Source of the DNA: Chara braunii
Lineage: Eukaryota > Streptophyta > Charophyceae > Charales > Characeae
Direction: 5' to 3'
DNA length: 27,366 nucleotides
Assembly (NCBI GenBank): GCA_003427395.1
Contig: BFEA01000731.1
Coordinates: 430,802 to 458,167, forward strand
In this document: one piece after another, positions 8,912 to 18,560 of the stretch
Numbering within the stretch: position 1 is the first letter of the stretch
Layout: each line of letters begins with the position of its first letter
Position numbers and translations under genes: made by a program
The notes under the pieces: model-generated
Database searches by the model: none
What the model saw: the letters and a program-made list of their open reading frames with translations, nothing else
Told to the model about the DNA's origin: nothing

Positions 8912-9840
8912 CTGTATGTGTAACGGTGTTTTCGTTAAAAATGAAATGTTTTGTAAAAAGTGAACATAATGAAATTAACAAATTTGCCAGAACAAAAGTA
9001 AATTTAAGAACAAGAGCAGAGAATTTTAGCATCTTATTGACAAATATTGTATCATCAAGTATTGAAAAGAAAATTGCATATCCGCATCAATACAAGTTTC
9101 ATTAGTCAACTATCCGTGATTCTATTTTTAAAGAAAGTCGCATATCTGCATGAATACAAGTTTCATGAGTCAACTATTGTATATTATCCCAACCTTTCAT
9201 AATATGAATACATCTATTCTATCGCAAAATTCAAAAAGTCATATTCAATTTATTATATTAATTATAATACCAAGCTTATACAACATGGACACATATTGCA
9301 AAACGTGAGACTCAGTGAGTGTCGGATCAAGTTCAACTTGACAATATTTCAATCAGTTCGGAATCTGATGTTCCTTGAACTTACAGGCTTACATGAAAGA
9401 ACAAAAAAACCTTGCATGTGACCTTAGAAGAAAATTTAAAGATCTATTAATATTTGACAACAAAGTGCAGCGGACACTCCAAAGACAGGTACAAAAATCT
9501 TGCTTAACTACAACAACACAATTAAATGAAAACACGTGCAAAAGTTCAATATTAAAAGCAATTTGAAAGCAGTGTCACCCATAAACTGTCAAAACACAAA
9601 CCTTACTTCGAATCTCACTGAAATCGGATAACCAAATAACTCTATATTAATGCAGGACTGGGCTATTCGAACTTAGATGATGTCTCAAGGCCATTGACCG
9701 AGTAAGGAAAAAAATAAATTAAATGCAAAGCACAAATGATACTCCGAAAGTAGGCAAAACAAGCCTAGTAACTAGATCGACTACAGGGATAAACTAATTC
9801 GATCAAGACAACATTTCAGTCTATCCTTGTATAAGTTGTC
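8911..9840. other. AT-rich region with a 64-bp-offset duplication
   Basis: Base composition falls sharply towards AT compared with flanking DNA. A block starting GCATATC and containing ATACAAGTTTCAT occurs at 9076 and again at 9140. Apart from the exon-like segment at 9387-9488, I see nothing coding. This could be intron sequence or the margin of the degraded transposon that follows. Confidence 0.5.
9387..9488 (+). CDS. Exon-like segment (34 codons), host gene unknown
   Basis: A 102-bp open segment is preceded by an acceptor-like TTGAACTTACAG and followed by a donor-like CAG|GTACAA. Translation begins AYMKEQKNLACDLRRKFKDL and is rich in charged residues, possibly helical. Its length is a multiple of three and it sits in AT-rich, intron-like DNA. 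No partner exons were recognised on either side, so this could be coincidence. Confidence 0.25.
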
Positions 9841-10446
9841 TAATCTTCTACAATGATGGTATCAGTTTGTCCATCAAACGCCGGGTCCTTGTACTCTATA
9901 TTACTTTCTATTACTTCATATTCGCGCAGCAGGAGACTTCGCAAATATTTGATGGTCGTGTCCACAAGCCCATCCATGAGTGTTTTGAGTGATGGTTGCT
10001 CCATGATTCTCCTTCGGAATTCTTGCCGTCGTCGTTCATCGATGTTGTTTGCATTGGAAACACTTGCACTTGCAGAATAGTCATTATGAATAAGGAAAGA
10101 TACTTTGCATCGGCCTCGAACAGTTGTCGCTGCGCAAAACAAGGTCATCACGTTGAAATTGTTGTGGCAGAATTTGACTGCTGAATTATTCAATTCCGAA
10201 AGGGTGCGGGCACTTCTCGCGGGTATGTTCTCGTTCCACAACACCTGCGACCACAAATATACAGTGACTGTCGAGGATAATGCTTCCAGTCTTATGGTGG
10301 GGCATCCACACCTCTAACACTTAGTATTGCACTGTCAAAGATCACTTCAGATGTGAGGAAAACAGAACCCATATCATGCCATATATTTCTTCCCCACACC
10401 ATGTTACTTGGTGGCCATCTAGTCGTCACAAATGGTTGAACCATTC
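9840..10446 (-). pseudogene. Frame-broken coding remnant downstream of the transposase-like ORF
   Basis: On the minus strand, protein-like sequence starts after an acceptor-like TTTCATGTGTTGCAG (ending at about 10442). It shifts frame at least twice. The first part includes TTRWPPSNMVWGRNIWHD, the second EVWMPHHKTGSIILDSHCIF, and the last is a 130-codon frame ending NIEYKDPAFDGQTDTIIVED at 9840. The last part includes charged, probably helical sequence (ERRRQEFRRRIM). I do not recognise the family. Its position just 3' of the DUF7869-like ORF suggests a second gene or a C-terminal part of the same transposon, now decayed. Confidence 0.35.
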
Positions 10447-10576
10447 TGCAACACATGAAAATACAGTTTAAATATATATAAATGAAAACTCAGTGACAAC
10501 TAAATAACGTACTAATACGTGTAAAGAAATACGATTAGCTCTTCTTCAAAACCTATTTAAAACCTACTGATCTTCA

Positions 10577-13252
10577 TTATCGGGAAGTGAAAGGCATACC
10601 AAGGCCTTCTCTCTGGCCGATTTTGGAATGTGCACTCCATTTTCCAAATGCAATGTCTTTTATGTCCAACTCCACACAACACAGTCTACATGTGGCCGCT
10701 GCTGTGATGTTGTGTTGTCTTTCTTCCACGTCTTCTTCCATGTGTTCAAATATTGCACAGAAAGACGTTTAACAACAGGTTGTGGCACCCAATATTCAAT
10801 AAGAATATGATTGAAAGTTGACGACTTCATATCGTTGTCTACATCGGAAATGACTCTACCCATCCATACAGGAACTCCCTCATCGATATCCTCTTGGGAA
10901 GGACGCAAGAGAACGAATTGACCTTTTTCGACATCCACAACTGGGTTGAGCTCTGCCTTTGAACGCTCATTGGCCGGTCCAATGAACAACGACTCCTTAT
11001 TTTCATTGCTCTTCAAGAGGAAGGCAATATCAATATCATCTGGATCATCCTTCTTAATTTTGTCTTGTGAGGGGCAGAAGTCAACCTTGAGTGAAGTTTT
11101 CGCAAACCGAGACCCGTAATGCTCCTCGACTGTCTCGAGGAAAGTTCTCCAGTGTGAAAGAGCACTCTCCTTTGATAAGCTAACCTCATCTTTCATTCCC
11201 AACCACTCGTGCCGCTTGTTCTCCAACCACCCAACAAACGTCTTCACACCTTCAATTCCCGATTCGAAATCCGAAATTTTATCTTTAGTAGGCAAAGGCA
11301 ATTTCATCCATGAATTTACACAATGAACGATCTTTTTGAGAACTGGCAACGAGCTTGAAGAGGTCGAGCATGGTATAAGCATCGTGCATTTTCAGTTTGC
11401 GAGAGAAATGACTGAAAGTGGCATCAACGTCCGTATGTGTGTGTCCCACTTACATAAAACCGAATTCGACTTCTTTGAGGAAGCCAAATTTCACCGAAGC
11501 TGCATCGAGTGCCAAAACGTATCCGTTTTTATTTTCTGTCCAACAGTTGTCAGCTTGTATCCTCAGTTTAGGAGGCAAGTCACTTGTCGCCTGGATGTCG
11601 CGGATAACTTTCATAATGGATGACACTACAGCATTAGAATCATGTGGATAGCAAGGGTACCATGTGTGAACATGGACCGATGGTGAGCGGCTGTGTGTAA
11701 TAATAGCTGTTAGATTCGTTTTTTACATCGGAATATTTGCGAATGCTTTTGATTTGTTCTCTCCGCCAAAGTATGGAATGCTGGTCTTGCTTTGGTTCAT
11801 GCCGTCAATGATGATGCACAAACTGTTGGAACCCGGTCTCTTCGACTCATCCTTCCACACCTCATACGCCGCACGATGTTGGAGCTGCAAGTCTAAGTGT
11901 TTCTCGCGTAACGAAACAAAGTACTCACGCACACGCACAAACTTTGCGGAATTGATAGATTCTTTGTATTCGACATATTTCTCGCATTTCGCAAAGTTTT
12001 GATCAATGTCATGAAATTTCACATGCCAGAACTGCGTTCTCCACATGTTGTAAAAAACTTGAAGAGAAACACAAGGAGCACCCATGTTGTCGAATTGCGA
12101 CTTTAGCAACTTATAAATATCAACCTTGTTATAGCAAGCAGGCAATCTCAACACCACTCTCGATTCCCCCTCTTTGATCTTCATGTCGTTGGGCATGGAA
12201 TCTCCGTTGTCTCGCACGAAGGAGCTTAGTTTCTCGTACATCGTCGCATATGTTGCTGATGTGCGTTTGAGTCCAGTACTGCCATGCTCCGGCATAACGT
12301 AGCCTTTTGACAAAGTCATCCTTTTTTTGAGAAATGTATTCCTACATACACCTAGTGTGAAACACCAAGCACTAATGCACACCTTTCGTCTCCCCACAAT
12401 AGGTTGAACAATCTCTTTTTCATCTTCTATGAAGGTGAACCTCTTCAACGTTTCAACCCACCATGCATCCCTGCTCTGCAAGTTCTTAGAGTAGTATGCG
12501 CTCCGGACAACTTTGATGTCGTCCAGGGTCATTTGAGCGCAACACTCTCGCTTACAGCAAAATTGCCCACGCATACTCGCCAGTGTTTTTTTTGTGAGTT
12601 TTCTATGAACTGACTGCAGGATCTTCTTTGACCGCGACATTCTGAGACGAAAAGTATAAGGACGCTTCTCTGAGGACAGACGTTTTGGAAAAATGTCATC
12701 GAAATCAGAGATCACGTCACAATTCCCATCGTCATTTCGACGACAGTGGTTACTGTTCCGGTCAGCGTACGTTTGCGGATGATCGGTTTTATCTGGAGAA
12801 CTATCAACACTAGACGACACCGAAGCACTTGAATCTGAACCACCTTCATCACTCTCACCAAACAGAAGACCTGTGTACTCGAAATCTCGAAGTGAACTCC
12901 TCGACACCCATACAATACGATCTACATCGGATGCATCGTTGTCAGTAGATGAGGCCTTACCCCCTTGACCTTCAACACTCTCTGCATCATAGGTTCGAAC
13001 CGGGCATCGAAGGACGGGATACGCACTTTCACATGTAGTGTCCGCACACACAATATTTTGTGACCTCTTATGAGCAGGAGATTCCGGAGCATTATCGACA
13101 CGTTTGTGACCACTTCGAACATCTTGTGAACACACTGGCAGGTGCGGTGGAGGAAAATCCTCATTGAGCATTGTATAAGATGCCACACAGTCCATGCTTT
13201 CCAAGGTTGTGCTGCAAGCCTGCCGTGGCATAGCATGCACACAACAAGCCAT
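10577..13252 (-). pseudogene. DUF7869-like transposon ORF, inactivated
   Basis: The first 509 codons (13252-11726) carry an acidic, Ser-rich N-terminus, a Cys-containing segment (CCKRECCAQM), the VCISAWCFTLGV region, and a core ending IIIDGMNQSKTSIPYF. The same frame continues past TAA at 11725-11723 through a region ending IQADNCWTENKNGYVL, and past TAA at 11452-11450 into VGHTHTDVDATFSHFSRK. The series DGMxQ, DNCxxENKN, GHTHxDxD is what I recall of the DUF7869 family, likely DDE-type transposase relatives. A frameshift near 11290-11340 leads into a 240-codon frame (11382-10660), and another near 10680 leads to a stop at 10577. There is no intron in this reading. At least two stops and two frameshifts make it a pseudogene. 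DGMNQ replaces the usual DGMDQ. Confidence 0.75.
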
Positions 13253-13429
13253 GCACGAGACGTGTGTGCGACAACAAAACAGCGGACCACTGTCAAAGGC
13301 GCAAATCAGAGGTCAATGAAATGGAGCAGACAACCATCCCTACACAACAGCGAGAAACACAACCCTTTAAATGACCCTGAGAAACACTGCCCTACACTGG
13401 ACGGAGGGGAACAGGAAACATCCGAGAGA

Positions 13430-13790
13430 GGATAACACACGACCGTGAAATCAGGGTAGCAATCCAGCCATCAGGCACAATCCGTGCCAAAGGCGCAATA
13501 CACGCAAAAAAGTCTGTCCAAGTCGGAGATCGAACGACAGTGGGAAGCGTAGCACATGTCAAGTCGGGGTACCAGCAACGGAAAACACAGCGTGCAACAA
13601 CATTGAAAAGGCGGAGATCTTGACGCGCAACAGGAAACGCAGCACATGTCACGTCGGGCACCAACTTTGGAAAGCAGAGACCACGGTGCGCAAAACCCAG
13701 CGGGCACCAACAGCGGAACGGCGAAGACTCTGGCGCGCAGCACACAGCTTGGCACGAGGGCATTGATAGGAAAGATTCTATATTATTCCA
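13430..13790. repeat. Degenerate tandem repeats upstream of the transposase-like ORF
   Basis: A phrase like GCAGCACATGTCACGTCGGG occurs at about 13549 and 13640, and another built on CAACA...GGCG...TTGACGCGCA occurs at about 13602 and 13705. Periods are 90-103 bp with considerable divergence. No gene is supported. Confidence 0.5.
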
Positions 13791-13806
13791 GAAACTACAG
13801 CGACTG

Positions 13807-14052
13807 GACACGCGTGGTACTCACCACCCACGCAGAGCGCGCAGGAAAACTGCCACGAGTGAGCAGGAAAGCTGTCGTGGCAACGCGACCACCTCGCCCA
13901 ACACGGAAGGGTCCCCTGTCTTGATTTCTGACACGCGTGGTACTCACCACCTACACAGAGAGGGCAGGAACACTGCCACGAGTGAGCAGGAAAACCATCG
14001 TGGCAACGCGACCGCCTCGCCCAACACGGAAGGGTCCCTCGTCTTGATTCCC
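13807..14052. repeat. 123-bp tandem duplication
   Basis: Two head-to-tail copies (13807-13929 and 13930-14052). Each begins GACACGCGTGGTACTCACCAC and contains CACTCGTGGCA-type and CTCGCCCAACACGGAAGGGT sequence. The period is 41 codons, so minus-strand frames stay open through both copies, but I see no gene. Confidence 0.9.
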
Positions 14053-14337
14053 GGGTACTTGACTCCGAGGATTTGAAGCAAAATTCGCGCAGAGTTCGTT
14101 CGATGGCGCACGACGGGTTTCTAGAAACCCAAGCTGAGAAGGCAAACGACTGCGGCAATGCCAATGTCGCACCCAACACGACAGGGGCTCCATTTTATAT
14201 TATCGCAATCTCGCAACAAGCAGTCAGTGCTACAAGAGACAAAAGACAGTCACCCGGGTACTATGTTCTGTTGGCGCAACTCGCACTAAACTCTGTGCAA
14301 GTCGAAACGAAGGTGGGGGTCGTGGCAAAAAAGAGCA

Positions 14338-15410
14338 GGGTGTTCGACACAACCGTGATGGTGGTCGACACGACCAAGATCGCGTTCGACACGACCACGA
14401 TCGTGCCCAAGACGACGATCGTGTTCGACACGACGACGGTCGTGTTCGACGACCACGCCCGACGGTCGTGACCGACGACCGCTCTCGGCACGACCATGGT
14501 CATGATCGACGACCGATCTTGGCACGACGACAGTCATCGACACGAGGGCCCTCGACTGGACGGCAAACGTGTTGGACACGACAACGGTCATGTCCGACTC
14601 GGCGACCATCGTGTTCGACACGTCGACCACTGTACTTGTCACGACTGCGATCTTGGCAATGACGGTCGTGTTCGACACGACAGCGTCAGGACTCGAAAAC
14701 CATCGTGCTCGACACGACGACGACGTCAGAACTCGACCGACCGTCGTGTTCTACACGACGACCACCATACTCGTGAGGACGGCGATCGTGTCGGACACGA
14801 CGGCGATTGTGTTGATGACGACCGTGTCGGACACGACGACCACCGTGCTCGTCACGACGGCCATCGTGTCCGACCCGACGACCATCGCAGCGGACCCGAC
14901 GACCATCGTGTCGGACACTACGACGATCGTCGACGATCGTGTCGGACACGACGACGACCGTGCTCGATACGATGGAGGTCGTGTTCGACACGACGACGGC
15001 TATGTTCGACACAATGTCGGTCGTGTTCGACACGACGACGACCGTGCACGACACAACGAAGATCGTGTTCAACGAGCCGGACACGACGACGAGCGTGTTC
15101 GACACGACGACGGTCGTGTTCGACACGATGGCGATCGTGTTCGACCTGACGACGATCGTGTTCGACACGGCGACGATCGTGTTCGACACGATAAGGATCC
15201 TGTTCGACACGACGACCATCGTGCTCGACACGACGACGACCGTGTCGGACACAACGACGCTCGTGTCGGACACGACGACCAGCGTGTCGGATACGATGAC
15301 GATCGTGTTCAACACGACGACCATCGTGTTTGACATGACGGCGACCGTGTCGACCATCGTGTTCGACACGATGACCATCGTGTTCGACATGACGACGACT
15401 GAGGTGGAAG
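14338..15410. repeat. 21-bp minisatellite with semi-palindromic core
   Basis: A variable array with a basic period of 21 bp built around TCGTGTTCGACACGACGA. The core has hairpin arms TCGTGT/ACACGA around TCG. The best-ordered part is 14960-15400; 14440-14600 is disordered. Because 21 is a multiple of three, several frames on both strands stay open for hundreds of bases, giving repetitive translations (VFDTTTI, RHDDHRV) that I do not regard as genes. Confidence 0.92.
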
Positions 15411-15490
15411 TGTTCGAGAAAACTTATTGACGTCACCAATAAACCAGCACTGGACACGGCCGTCCACGGAGGTTTTTCACTTTGTCTCGC

Positions 15491-15512
15491 GGGGGGGGGG
15501 GGGGGGGGGGGG
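15491..15512 (+). repeat. 22-base G tract
   Basis: Twenty-two consecutive G, then A and four more G. It could form G-quadruplexes. Its exact length is likely to vary and to be prone to sequencing error. Confidence 0.9.
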
Positions 15513-15730
15513 AGGGGCCGTGTTGGCCGAAGCGGCACTTACCTGGAAAGCGGGGCAGTTGTCGTGTCGACGTTGGCGGACCACTGCGCTGATTCTCCCA
15601 GAAAGAGAACAATGACACAATGTCGCGGCTACTCATGTGCACGAATCGCATTTCTGCTCTGGAGCTGAACGTCATCCCCTCGCCTCCGCTCTGGCCAAGG
15701 CGGGAAAACGATCGTGACCGACTGCAGTCA

Positions 15731-15940
15731 TTGGATCGTCCCAACCGTCCGTATTCCCGGATCGGACGACCAGCAGGCGCGCGCGGAGGGCCCACCCAAA
15801 AAACTACATATATGAGGGAGGCCCACCACTCCCCATTGGATCATCCCGACCGTTGGTATCCCTTGATCGGACGGCCAGCAGGTGCCCGCGAAGGGCCCAC
15901 CCGAAAAACTACATATATGAGGGAGGGCCACCAGTTCCCA
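15731..15940 (+). repeat. 105-bp tandem duplication carrying a promoter-like module
   Basis: Two head-to-tail copies (15731-15835 and 15836-15940), each starting TTGGATC and containing GATCGGACG, then GGGCCCACC, then a TATA-like ACTACATATATGAGGG. In plants, GGCCCA-type (site II) elements upstream of a TATA box are common in promoters, so each copy could be a core promoter reading rightward into the minisatellite region. This is inference only; no transcript start can be seen. Confidence 0.65.
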
Positions 15941-16254
15941 TTTTCGTTTCAGTTCGGCAACGTAGTAATAGCGCAGCGCAGCGGAGGCTCGTGCCACAGC
16001 GCAGCGCAGTGGAGGCTCCTGTTCACCGCGGCAACGGAGCGCAGGGATTCGGTCCGTGCATAGCAGACCACCTGCTCGACGTTACGGCGGACCACAGCGC
16101 TGTCGAGAGGCGTGTTCAACTCGACGACGGAGCGAGCATACGGCCCAAGATCGCGACACATAACCACAGCGGAGCACCCCGAGTTTGAAGGATCGGACGG
16201 TGAGGACACAACCACGCAGCGCAGATGCAACCACATAACGCCACGTGGCACCTT

Positions 16255-17035
16255 CGGTCGTCGAGTCGAACACGATCGTGCCTGATCGTCGAGTCGAACA
16301 CGATCGCGCCCGATCGTCGAGTCCAACACGATCGTGTCCGATCGTAGAGTCGAACACGTTCGTGCCTGATCGTCGAGTCGAACACGACGGCGCCCGACCG
16401 TCGAGTCGAACACGACAGTGCCCGATAATCGAGTCGAACACGATCGTGCACGATTGTCGAGTCGAACACGATCGTGTCCGATCGTCGAGTCGAACACGAT
16501 CGTGCCCGATCGTCGAGTTGAACACGACGACGCCCGACCGTCGAGTCGAACACGACAGCGCCCGACCGCTGAGTCCAACACGACAGTGCCCGATCGTCGA
16601 GTCGAACACGACAGTGCTCGATCGTCGAGTCGAGCCCGATCGTCGAGTCGAACCCAATCGTCGAGTCGAACCCGATCGTCGAGTCGAACACGATCGTCGA
16701 GTCGAACACGATAGTCGAGTCGAACACGATCGTCGAGTTGAACACGATCGTCGAGTCAAACACGATCGTCGAGTCAAACACGATAGTTGAGTCAAACACG
16801 ACAGTGTTCTATCGTCGAGTCAAACACGATCGCCGAGCCGAACACGACAGTGACCTATTGTCAAATCGAACACGATCGTCGAGTCGAACACGATCGTCGA
16901 TTCGAACACGATTGTCGAGTGGAACACGATCGTCGAGTCGAACACGATCGTCACGATGGTGCCCTGTCGTCGAGTCGAACACGATCCTTCCCTATCGTCG
17001 AGTTGAACACGATTGTGTGCGGTGCAATGTCATTG
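16255..17035. repeat. 28-bp then 18-bp minisatellite, inverted relative to the 21-bp array
   Basis: From about 16258 to 16620 the period is 28 bp (about 13 units); from about 16620 to 16800 it is 18 bp (about 10 units of CGATCGTCGAGTCGAACA), then irregular. Reverse-complemented, the core reads TCGTGTTCGACTCGACGA, differing from the 21-bp array core at one base (ACTCGA instead of ACACGA). No unit contains a stop in the plus frames, so a 28-residue cyclic translation appears. I treat this as an artefact. Confidence 0.92.
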
Positions 17036-17200
17036 AATCGTTCATGATTGTGTGCAGTGCAATGTACCGCGTGCGTCAAGTCCTAGAAGATCGTGCATCG
17101 GTTGTGTGCGTGGAATGTGGGCGTGGATTGCGCACATAGATTATGTGCAGTGTGTTGTCGTGCGGCCTGGTTTGTTTCCATTGTTGGGGGGAGGGGGGGA

Positions 17201-17314
17201 ATTGTTCTATGCTGCTGTTGATCGTTGCGCTTGTGCCGTGCAGGGCGTCGAGGGGGAATTGTTCTATGCTGCTGTTGATCGTTGCACTTGTGCCGTGCAG
17301 GGGGTCGTCTCTTC
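17201..17314. repeat. 57-bp tandem duplication
   Basis: Two nearly identical head-to-tail copies (from 17201 and 17258), each starting ATTGTTCTATGCTGCTGTTG. They lie just upstream of, and slightly overlap, the uncharacterised ORF at 17282. Confidence 0.9.
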
Positions 17315-18223
17315 ACTGTTGCTATGGAGATCTCTCATATGACCCCAACACTTTGGCATGCACGCAAGGCACACCCTTTCCCACCTTGCGTGCTGTACGT
17401 CCGGCAATGTCAGGGCAGCGTAACCTATTACGACGCTTGTCCCGAAGACTTCGAATGCGACCCTTGGATAAGAATCCTCCCGTTTGGCGACAAACATTTG
17501 GACTCGTGGGAGGAGTACGAGTGGGTGAACATGACGGAGAGATGCCCGTGGGCATGCAATTATGAGTTCGCCAATATGTCGAAATTCGGCAAACGCATTC
17601 CTGTGCCGTTCGATGAGCTACGTACCGTGCGCTTGCCTCAATTGTGTAAAAAGCTGAAAATAACTCGTCTTGTGGGGGTTTTGGACTGCGAATACGTGAC
17701 AACCTCGCCTCGCACCTGGTGCCGTGTTATGAAACAGGAGTTACTCGATTGTGCGCGACATTCTCAGTTCCTCGATCATTATCTATTGCGATCTCCCGGT
17801 CTGTCGCCAAGAGCAGTTTCGTATTGTTGTGTGAGATTGCGTCTGGCATACTTCATCTTTTGTAGGGTCCTCTGTATTGCTGTTTCGAGCAGGGCAAGAA
17901 ACTTGACCGACACTGTCGTGTATGTATCCAGGAACGGGTTGTCTATGTCCGGGAGGGATATGTGTTTAGTTCAAAGAGAGGTAGATGGGAGACTCGATAT
18001 CGTGGTGGGTGGCCAGGTGGAGGACCTTGGCGCATGGCGCGAGGTCGAGGCTAAAGTCGTTTCAATTCGGGATGCTATAGGCGCTTCTCTCGTCGGGAAC
18101 TCCGGGTTCGTGCGCATGACATACATTTTGGTGTTTGCTGAGACGGTGCAGCAGCTGACCTTCGGATCGCCACTTAGCGTGTTGAATGGCTGCAACGGCG
18201 AGATTGTTCCCCGTAGTCGATAG
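17282..18223 (+). CDS. Uncharacterised ORF, 313 codons
   Basis: I do not recognise the family. The first ATG is at 17282, but the first 14 codons lie in a tandem duplication, so the ATG at 17324 (MEISHMTPTLWHARK) is a better start. The N-terminal half is rich in Cys and aromatic residues (CQGSVTYYDACPEDFECDPW, WEEYEWVNMTERCPWAC), which looks more like real protein than the surrounding repeat translations. A hydrophobic stretch (LAYFIFCRVLCIAV) is near residues 195-210. The C-terminus runs into a 60-bp duplication (18181-18300), so the last residues are repeat-derived. It sits between the minisatellites and the ParB/methyltransferase-like gene on the same strand, and may belong to the same repetitive unit or be an exon of something larger. 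Confidence 0.35.
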   Translation: MHLCRAGGRLFTVAMEISHMTPTLWHARKAHPFPPCVLYVRQCQGSVTYYDACPEDFECDPWIRILPFGDKHLDSWEEYEWVNMTERCPWACNYEFANMSKFGKRIPVPFDELRTVRLPQLCKKLKITRLVGVLDCEYVTTSPRTWCRVMKQELLDCARHSQFLDHYLLRSPGLSPRAVSYCCVRLRLAYFIFCRVLCIAVSSRARNLTDTVVYVSRNGLSMSGRDMCLVQREVDGRLDIVVGGQVEDLGAWREVEAKVVSIRDAIGASLVGNSGFVRMTYILVFAETVQQLTFGSPLSVLNGCNGEIVPRSR

Positions 18224-18300
18224 ATAGCCTTCGAGGACATACTGAATGACCGCAACGGCGGGAGAGTTCCCCATGGTCGATGGATAACCTTCGCCGTTCC
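18181..18300. repeat. 60-bp tandem duplication
   Basis: Two copies with an exact 60-bp offset, each containing CGCAACGGCG or TGCAACGGCG, GTTCCCC and GGTCGAT/AGTCGAT. The first copy forms the end of the ORF at 17282-18223. Confidence 0.8.
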
Positions 18301-18560
18301 ACATTTTCCGACTCTGTCACTGTCGCAAGTTTGTGGATATGTCGAGACCGATGTTGACAACTTTTTTATTCCGTTTTCGTCCGATGTTGACAGCCTTTTG
18401 ATTTCGTTGTGTGTTCAACAATGACGCATCGCTGCCTTTTCGTTTTTATTTTTGTGGAAATCGGATTGCGATTGCTGTTCTCAATATGTTATTTTGGTAA
18501 CAATACGCGGGATCTGCTAGTTGTTCTCATCATGTGTTCAGTGGCGAAAAGTACACACGT

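Noticed and set aside
8544-9032. 162-codon minus-strand frame with a Thr-His repeat
   Set aside because: It is the GT microsatellite translated; the rest is low-complexity and GC-rich repeat sequence.
11691-11725. A 35-nt GT-AG intron in the transposase-like ORF
   Set aside because: Far shorter than plant introns, and the 36 bases starting at the stop keep the frame and read as plausible protein, so a nonsense mutation is the simpler explanation.
14496-15430. Several long repetitive open frames on both strands (VFDTTTI, RHDDHRV type translations) as repeat-protein genes
   Set aside because: They arise because the 21-bp repeat period is a multiple of three and the unit has no stop in several frames. 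Multiple frames are open at once, which shows the array, not protein selection, keeps them open.
16245-16790. 181-codon frame with a 28-residue repeat as a structural protein
   Set aside because: The 28-bp unit simply cycles through three frames; translations in all plus frames are open and no start, signal or non-repeat domain supports a gene.
16258-16800. Regular direct repeats of 28 bp resembling a CRISPR array
   Set aside because: The units are contiguous tandem copies with no unique spacers, there are no cas genes, and the sequence is eukaryotic.
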